A stretch of 29,809 nucleotides of DNA from CAYQQR01 sp964420035 (GTDB lineage: Bacteria > Bacteroidota > Bacteroidia > Bacteroidales > SM23-62). A program made the position numbers and the translations under genes. Positions 25,266 to 29,809 of this stretch are shown piece after piece. How positions within the stretch are numbered: position 1 is the stretch's first letter; each line of letters begins with the position of its first letter. The stretch is taken from the NCBI GenBank assembly GCA_964420035.1, contig CAYQQR010000050.1, positions 1-29,809 of the forward strand, written 5' to 3'. Below the pieces are notes generated by a model. The model was not told where the DNA came from. It searched no databases and saw only the letters and a list, made by a program, of their open reading frames with translations.

Positions 25266-26699
25266 ATGGACCCAATATTGATAATAATCATTGGAACATT
25301 TGTCGTACTATTCTGCATTATAGTATTAAAACTGCATGCTTTAATAGCCCTTTTACTGGCAGCATTTACCACAGGGATATTGACACCTCCCGAACTTATT
25401 TATGAATACGCCATTCATAGCGGAATGAGCGAGCAAGGGGCTCAAACGTTATCAACCATGGGAATTGGCAGCCGGCTTGCAGATGCATTTGGAAACACAG
25501 CAGGGAAAATTGGAATTTTGATCGCTTTTGCGGCGGTCATTGGTACCTGTTTAATGAAAAGCGGTGCTGCAGAACGTATTGTTCGCGGCTTACTAAAATT
25601 ATTTGGCAAGAAAAATACATCTCTGGCATTACTGTCCAGTAGTTTTACAATTGCCATACCGGTGTTTTTTGATACACTTTTTTACTTAATGATTCCTATT
25701 GTAAAGACTTTTGGGATCAGGGACCCCAAGAAATTCAGTTTGTTTTTGATGACTGTTCTGGCCGGAGGTGTAATGGCCCATTCACTGGTACCACCTACTC
25801 CCGGTCCATTATTCGTTGCTGAAGAATTGGGAGTAGATCTGGGTATGATGATTATTGTAGGCCTGGTAGTTGGTATAATAACCATACTGAGTGGATACGG
25901 CTATGCGGTTTGGGCAAATCGGAAATGGGACCTGCCCTTAAGAGATACCCCGGATGTAAGCGTTGAAGATCTGAAGAAATATTCAGAACAGGGGCAAAAG
26001 GATTTACCCGGGATATGGGTTTCCATCTTACCCATATTGTTGCCAATTATTTTAATTACCGGAAATACTATTACTCAAGCCGTTACAGGTGGAAATGAAG
26101 CTAATATCAGTTCATTCGCGAGCGGTACGTTGAATTTCTTTTCAACTTTGGGAAATGCAAATATTGCTCTTGGCTTGGCTACGATACTTGCCCTTTTATT
26201 GCTTTGGACACGAACTAAAGAAATAGCGAAATTTAAGAAATTCGTTCTGGAATCTTTGACAAGTGCGGGATTAATTGTCCTGATCACTTCATCCGGAGGT
26301 GCTTTTGGAAAGATGATGCAACAAACCGGAATTGGGATCAGAATGGAAACACTGGCCGCTGATTATCAAATGGCCATAATACCTATGGCATTCCTTTTAA
26401 CAGCGGTTGTAAGAACGGCCCAGGGGTCAGCTACTGTTTCCATGATAACGACAATAGGCATAGTAAGTGGACTTGTCAGTACAGGTTTGGGGTTCCATCC
26501 GGTATATCTGGCAATGGCCATTGGATGCGGATCAAAGATATTCGGCTGGATGAATGACAGCGGTTTCTGGATCGTTACCAAAATGAGTGGAATGGAGGAA
26601 AAGGAAACCATACGGCATTTTTCCTTTCTGTTAACTGTAATGGGAGTTGTAGGATTGATAGCCGTCATGGTTCTTTCAAGATTTATACCTTTAGTATAA
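25266..26699 (+). CDS. GntP-family sugar-acid:H+ symporter
   Basis: This is an inner-membrane permease (477 aa) with about a dozen hydrophobic segments. The GntP family typically imports gluconate and related hydroxy acids. Family landmarks include GNTAGKIGILIAFAAVIG, GAAERIV, SSFTIAIPVFFDTLFYLMIPIVK, MAHSLVPPTPGPLFVAEELG, VRTAQGSATV and GCGSKIFGWMNDSGFWIV. It is followed with no spacer by garD. In E. coli, galactarate is taken up by MFS carriers, so a GntP-type carrier here would be a substitution. The natural substrate is inferred from context as galactarate or another sugar acid. Confidence 0.9.
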   Translation: MDPILIIIIGTFVVLFCIIVLKLHALIALLLAAFTTGILTPPELIYEYAIHSGMSEQGAQTLSTMGIGSRLADAFGNTAGKIGILIAFAAVIGTCLMKSGAAERIVRGLLKLFGKKNTSLALLSSSFTIAIPVFFDTLFYLMIPIVKTFGIRDPKKFSLFLMTVLAGGVMAHSLVPPTPGPLFVAEELGVDLGMMIIVGLVVGIITILSGYGYAVWANRKWDLPLRDTPDVSVEDLKKYSEQGQKDLPGIWVSILPILLPIILITGNTITQAVTGGNEANISSFASGTLNFFSTLGNANIALGLATILALLLLWTRTKEIAKFKKFVLESLTSAGLIVLITSSGGAFGKMMQQTGIGIRMETLAADYQMAIIPMAFLLTAVVRTAQGSATVSMITTIGIVSGLVSTGLGFHPVYLAMAIGCGSKIFGWMNDSGFWIVTKMSGMEEKETIRHFSFLLTVMGVVGLIAVMVLSRFIPLV

Positions 26700-28259
26700 T
26701 TGAAAAAAAAAGAGGAACATAGCCTGATAATTGCAACTGAGAAGGATAATGTTGGCATTATAGTGTATCCAGAAGGTGTAAAACAGGGTGATTTACTGAG
26801 AGATGGGATCAGGGCTTCCCAAAATATACCCATAGGTCATAAAATTTCCCTGAGAGATATTGATCGAGGAGAAGCAATTATTAAGTATGGTTATGTAATT
26901 GGATTGGCAAATACAGTAATCCGGACCGGAGAATGGGTGAATGAATCAAATACCCTTATCCCTGACCCCCCTCCACTGAACACCATACCACTGCAGAAAA
27001 AAGAATTTGCTGAACTGGAACCCCTTGAGGGATATTCATTTGAAGGATACAGGAATCCCGATGGAAGCGTCGGGACCCGGAATGTACTGGGGATTACCAC
27101 AAGTGTTCAATGTGTCGCCGGGTTCACCCAGCATATTGTTGATATAATCAAGAAGAATATTCTGCCTAAATATCCGAATGTGGATGATGTCGTGGCAATA
27201 ACCCATTCATACGGATGCGGTATTGCAATAGATGCACCGGCGGCGATGATTCCAATAAAAACTCTTTGGAATATTGCTGATAATCCTAATTTTGGTGGGG
27301 AAGTATTGGTTATCGGCCTCGGATGTGAGAAACTGCTTCCGGAATGGATAATAAGGCAGGATAAAGATTCCGGTGAGTCCACAAGTAATAACCGGGCAAC
27401 CAATATCATGGTTTTACAGGATGAAATGTTTTCCGGATTTCAGACCATGGTTGAAGAAATTATCTCCATGGCCGAAATTAAACTGGAAAAACTTAATGGC
27501 CGTAAAAGGGAACCCTGCTCTGCCTCTGAATTAGTTGTGGGAGTTCAATGTGGCGGAAGCGATGGCCTGTCAGGGATTACGGCAAATCCGGTTGTCGGAT
27601 TTGCCACAGATCTAATCACGAGGGCAGGAGGAAGTGTTGTTTTTTCTGAGGTAACTGAAGTGAGGGATGCAGTTCATTTCCTGGTTCCCAGGACCATCGA
27701 TCACGAGGTGGCCAGGACTCTAGTGGATGTAATGGAGTGGTATGACAGTTATCTCGCTCAGGGCAAGTCCGACAGAAGTGCTAATTGGGGCCCGGGCAAC
27801 AGAATGGGAGGATTGAGCAATATTGTTGAAAAAGCCTTGGGTTCGGTCCTAAAGTCAGGAACCGGGCCAATAATGGATGTTCTCCGGCCAGGTGAAAAGA
27901 TACGTCGAAATGGACTTACTTTTGCGGCAACCCCGGCAAACGATTTTGTTTGCGGTACTTTACAGGTGGCTGCAGGGATGAATGTACATGTATTTACAAC
28001 GGGCAGGGGAACACCATATGGACTGGCTATGGTGCCGGTTCTAAAGGTTGGGTCAAATTCCAAACTGAGTGAAAAATGGTTCGATCTGATTGACCTGGAT
28101 GCAGGTGCTATAGCCTTAGGAAAGAAAACAATTGAAGATGTTGGATGGGAATTGTTTCATTTGATCCTTGATGTAGCCAGTGGCCGAAGAACAGTTGCAT
28201 GCGATAGATTAGGTTTGCACAATGATCTTGTTTTATTTAATCCCGGTCCTCTTACATAA
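26700..28259 (+). CDS. garD: Galactarate dehydratase
   Basis: This is a cytoplasmic iron-dependent dehydratase of the UxaA/GarD family (519 aa; E. coli GarD is about 523). It converts galactarate to 5-keto-4-deoxy-D-glucarate. An N-terminal SAF domain (about 1-90) is followed by the large domain from GYRNPDGSVGTRNVLGITTS. Further GarD-type segments are LPKYPNVDDVVAITHSYGCG, NPNFGGEVLVIGLGCEKL, CGGSDGLSGITANPVVG, FSEVTEVRDAVHFL, WYDSYLAQGKSDRSAN, FTTGRGTPYGLAMVPV and the end HNDLVLFNPGPLT. This pattern fits GarD better than altronate dehydratase. The only plausible start is TTG at 26700, directly after the in-frame TAA of the permease gene, with nine A residues next (26703-26711). garL starts 6 bp after its stop. 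Confidence 0.93.
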   Translation: MKKKEEHSLIIATEKDNVGIIVYPEGVKQGDLLRDGIRASQNIPIGHKISLRDIDRGEAIIKYGYVIGLANTVIRTGEWVNESNTLIPDPPPLNTIPLQKKEFAELEPLEGYSFEGYRNPDGSVGTRNVLGITTSVQCVAGFTQHIVDIIKKNILPKYPNVDDVVAITHSYGCGIAIDAPAAMIPIKTLWNIADNPNFGGEVLVIGLGCEKLLPEWIIRQDKDSGESTSNNRATNIMVLQDEMFSGFQTMVEEIISMAEIKLEKLNGRKREPCSASELVVGVQCGGSDGLSGITANPVVGFATDLITRAGGSVVFSEVTEVRDAVHFLVPRTIDHEVARTLVDVMEWYDSYLAQGKSDRSANWGPGNRMGGLSNIVEKALGSVLKSGTGPIMDVLRPGEKIRRNGLTFAATPANDFVCGTLQVAAGMNVHVFTTGRGTPYGLAMVPVLKVGSNSKLSEKWFDLIDLDAGAIALGKKTIEDVGWELFHLILDVASGRRTVACDRLGLHNDLVLFNPGPLT

Positions 28260-28265
28260 ATAATT

Positions 28266-29045
28266 ATGTTCGATATGTATAAAATCAAGAAAAAACTTCA
28301 AAATGGCGAAATGGTTCTTGGGACCATTTTCTCTGAGCTTCAAAATCCGAATATCGTGTATATGCTTGCACAATGTGGATTTGAATTCCTCATCATTGAC
28401 AATGAGCATGGCACATATAGCTATGAAAGTATCAGTAATATAATTGCTGCAGCAAGAGGCGCCGGTCTGTCGGTTATAGTCAGAATACCCGAGATATCCA
28501 GAGAGTGTATAATAAAACCACTTGATTCAGGTGCTACCGGTCTGCTGGTCCCGATGGTTAACAGTGCATCCCAGGCTAAGGAAATAATCGGTCATGCCAA
28601 GTATCCACCTCTGGGAAATCGAGGTGTAGCCTTGAGGAGGGCACACAATCTATATGCTAAAGTAAATGCCAGGGATTATTTGGAAGAGGCTAATGAAAAA
28701 ACTTTTATCGCCGTACAAGCAGAAACCATCAATGCTTTGGAGAATGTCGACGAAATTGCATCTGTAGATGGAGTAGATTGTATTTTTGTAGGTCCAATGG
28801 ATTTGTCAATTAGTCTGGGTGTCCCGGGACAAACTGATCATTCGATCCAATTAGAAGCTATTGATAAAATCAAGGCTGCATGTGACAGGAATAAGAAAAT
28901 CGCAGGAATTGTCAATTTCAATAAGGAAAAGCTCGCTCAATGGATAAAGAAGGACTTCAGATTTGCAGTGTACAGTAGTGACATTACGATGTTGGCAGAT
29001 GCTGCATCCGATGCAGTTGGTGAACTGAAGAATATATTGAAATGA
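28266..29045 (+). CDS. garL: HpcH/HpaI-family aldolase, probable 5-keto-4-deoxy-D-glucarate aldolase
   Basis: This is a cytoplasmic class II aldolase (259 aa; GarL is similar in length). In this context it should split 5-keto-4-deoxy-glucarate into pyruvate and tartronate semialdehyde. Active-site residues are H48 in DNEHGT, R73 in IVRIPE, E153 in VQAET and D179 in VFVGP-type FVGPMDLS. YPPLGNRGVA (113-122) is the family loop. The superfamily also includes aldolases for 4-hydroxy-2-oxoheptanedioate and rhamnonate products. The adjacency to garD and the presence of garR, garK and hyi make GarL the best call. Its stop codon is only 24 bp from the stop of the convergent sigma factor gene, and I see no clear terminator in between. 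Confidence 0.87.
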   Translation: MFDMYKIKKKLQNGEMVLGTIFSELQNPNIVYMLAQCGFEFLIIDNEHGTYSYESISNIIAAARGAGLSVIVRIPEISRECIIKPLDSGATGLLVPMVNSASQAKEIIGHAKYPPLGNRGVALRRAHNLYAKVNARDYLEEANEKTFIAVQAETINALENVDEIASVDGVDCIFVGPMDLSISLGVPGQTDHSIQLEAIDKIKAACDRNKKIAGIVNFNKEKLAQWIKKDFRFAVYSSDITMLADAASDAVGELKNILK

Positions 29046-29069
29046 AACCAATGATATCTATACCCGTGA

Positions 29070-29645
29070 TCAACTCAGAAATAGATAAAAAAACAGGATA
29101 GCTGCAAGACTGTATTGTGACAATTCCTTTTTCAGGAATTTCAATGCCTGTGCAAGATGATTTTCTGCAGTACGGGGTGAAATATTCAACCTGGTTGCTA
29201 TTTCCTTAATCTTCATTCCTTCATTCCTGCTTAACTTATATACTATTTTTCTCTTTGGTGAAAGTTTGTTAACCGATTTGTTGGCAAGTTCAATTAATTC
29301 ATTATATATAAGTTTGTTGTCAGAATCATTTATAAGCTCGGGAGAACTATTAAGTAAATGTTCTTTTACCCTGATCTCAATTGATTTTCTTCTGAAGTAT
29401 TTTCGTACTGAATTGTAAGTGATTGTAAATATGTAATTCCCAAAGTTAAGGTCTGGATTTACATAACTCCGTTTTTCCCAAAGAGTAATAAAAACTTCCT
29501 GTACAAGATCTTTTGCATTGTCTTTATCCTTGATCAAACCTAAAGCAAAGTAAAAGATTTTACGGCTGTATAAATCATATATCTGATCAAATGCGGCCAG
29601 GTCCCCATTTACAAACTTCTTTATTATTTTTTGATCGGTATCCAT
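29070..29645 (-). CDS. ECF-type RNA polymerase sigma factor
   Basis: This is a 191-aa extracytoplasmic-function sigma factor of the FecI-like/Bacteroidota type. Region 2 covers about residues 10-88 (FDQIYDLYSRKIFYFA, DLVQEVFITLWEKR, YIFTITYNSVRKYFRRK). Region 4 covers about 121-174, with a helix-turn-helix in MKIKEIATRLNISPRTAENHLAQALKFLKK. The last 14 residues are strongly hydrophobic (SLAAILFFYLFLS), which suggests membrane association. No fecR gene follows it on its own strand, since garL converges from the other side, while two fecR genes sit 24 kb away without a sigma partner. A possible promoter lies on the minus strand: -33 TTG (complement of 29698-29700) and a TAATGTTTG -7-like box (complement of 29671-29679) with an 18-nt spacer. 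Its target genes are unproven. Confidence 0.93.
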   Translation of the reverse strand: MDTDQKIIKKFVNGDLAAFDQIYDLYSRKIFYFALGLIKDKDNAKDLVQEVFITLWEKRSYVNPDLNFGNYIFTITYNSVRKYFRRKSIEIRVKEHLLNSSPELINDSDNKLIYNELIELANKSVNKLSPKRKIVYKLSRNEGMKIKEIATRLNISPRTAENHLAQALKFLKKELSQYSLAAILFFYLFLS

Positions 29646-29670
29646 GAAATTAAAAGGGAGGGCTTTATAT

Positions 29671-29700
29671 CAAACATTACAAATTCCTTCCCGAGTTCAA
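29671..29700 (-). promoter_or_regulatory. Possible Bacteroidota-type promoter for the sigma factor gene
   Basis: On the minus strand, TTG (complement of 29698-29700) is followed after 18 nt by TAATGTTTG (complement of 29671-29679). The Bacteroidota consensus is TTTG, about 19 nt, then TAnnTTTG; the -7 box here has one extra base. The box ends 25 bp upstream of the ATG. This is a weak match and could be chance. Confidence 0.25.
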
Positions 29701-29809
29701 CAGAAATAGTATTACGTATACTTCACAATTTTATGAAAAATATGCATCACTATCAAGGGTTTGCTGATTTTCTCATGCCGATGCAAATTTCAAAGCCAAG
29801 TTAGGCATA

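Noticed and set aside
26366..26833. Long antisense open frame opposite the permease/garD junction
   Set aside because: It is the shadow of two well-supported genes on the plus strand and shows no independent protein features.
26700..28259. Altronate dehydratase (UxaA)
   Set aside because: The sequence follows GarD through most of its length (VGTRNVLGITTS, CGGSDGLSGITANP, FTTGRGTPYGLAMVPV), and no tagaturonate reductase gene or other Uxa gene is present.
28266..29045. 4-hydroxy-2-oxoheptanedioate aldolase (HpaI) or rhamnonate-pathway aldolase
   Set aside because: The superfamily fits, but the gene lies 6 bp after garD and the locus also encodes garR, garK and hyi, which match the GarL product tartronate semialdehyde.
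1..29809. CRISPR arrays, transposase, integrase or phage genes
   Set aside because: I found no spaced repeats of CRISPR type and no recombinase or phage protein in any frame. The only repeats are those listed near the left edge.

Overview
The window looks like a chromosomal piece of a Bacteroidota bacterium with a type IX secretion system, probably an environmental, Marinilabiliales- or Cytophagales-like lineage rather than a gut Bacteroides. The evidence is a SusC/SusD pair, FecR anti-sigma factors with the Bacteroidota-type C-terminal domain, a T9SS C-terminal sorting domain, an ECF sigma factor with a hydrophobic tail, and weak Shine-Dalgarno sites. The exact taxon is inference.

Layout. 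Positions 1-1141 are a gene-poor left edge. They hold two hairpin terminators, a 14-bp tandem repeat, a nested inverted-repeat element (491-597) and a minus-strand C-terminal remnant of what may be a radical SAM protein. Positions 1142-5011 hold two paralogous FecR-type anti-sigma factors flanking a small T9SS-exported protein. Positions 5175-10381 encode a SusC-like TonB-dependent transporter with an STN signalling domain and its SusD lipoprotein. Positions 10589-18410 encode a sulfatase, a divergent GH28-fold protein, two paralogous Tat-exported sialidase-fold (Asp-box) proteins and a PhoD-like phosphatase. Positions 18441-21349 encode hydroxypyruvate isomerase, tartronate semialdehyde reductase (garR) and glycerate kinase (garK). 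Positions 21346-24926 encode a GH43 and a GH3 with a PA14 insert, joined to garK and to each other by 4-bp overlaps. Positions 25266-29045 encode a GntP-family permease, galactarate dehydratase (garD) and a GarL-type aldolase. A convergent ECF sigma factor gene (29645-29070, minus strand) closes the window.

How it fits together. This is a polysaccharide utilization locus that carries its own aldaric-acid pathway. The proposed route is: glycan sensed and imported by FecR/SusC/SusD, then trimmed by sulfatase, GH28, Asp-box proteins, phosphatase, GH43 and GH3. A sugar acid then enters through GntP, and GarD converts galactarate to 5-keto-4-deoxy-glucarate. GarL splits this into pyruvate plus tartronate semialdehyde, GarR reduces the semialdehyde to glycerate, and GarK phosphorylates glycerate. 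Hyi links tartronate semialdehyde to hydroxypyruvate. No uronate dehydrogenase or uronate isomerase pathway is visible, so the source of galactarate is an open and interesting question.

The features most worth attention are the aldarate pathway interleaved with CAZymes, the pair of Asp-box proteins of unknown specificity, the GH28 with altered catalytic motifs, the distal sigma / tandem anti-sigma arrangement, and garD, which lies in the same frame as the permease gene and is separated from it only by one stop codon.
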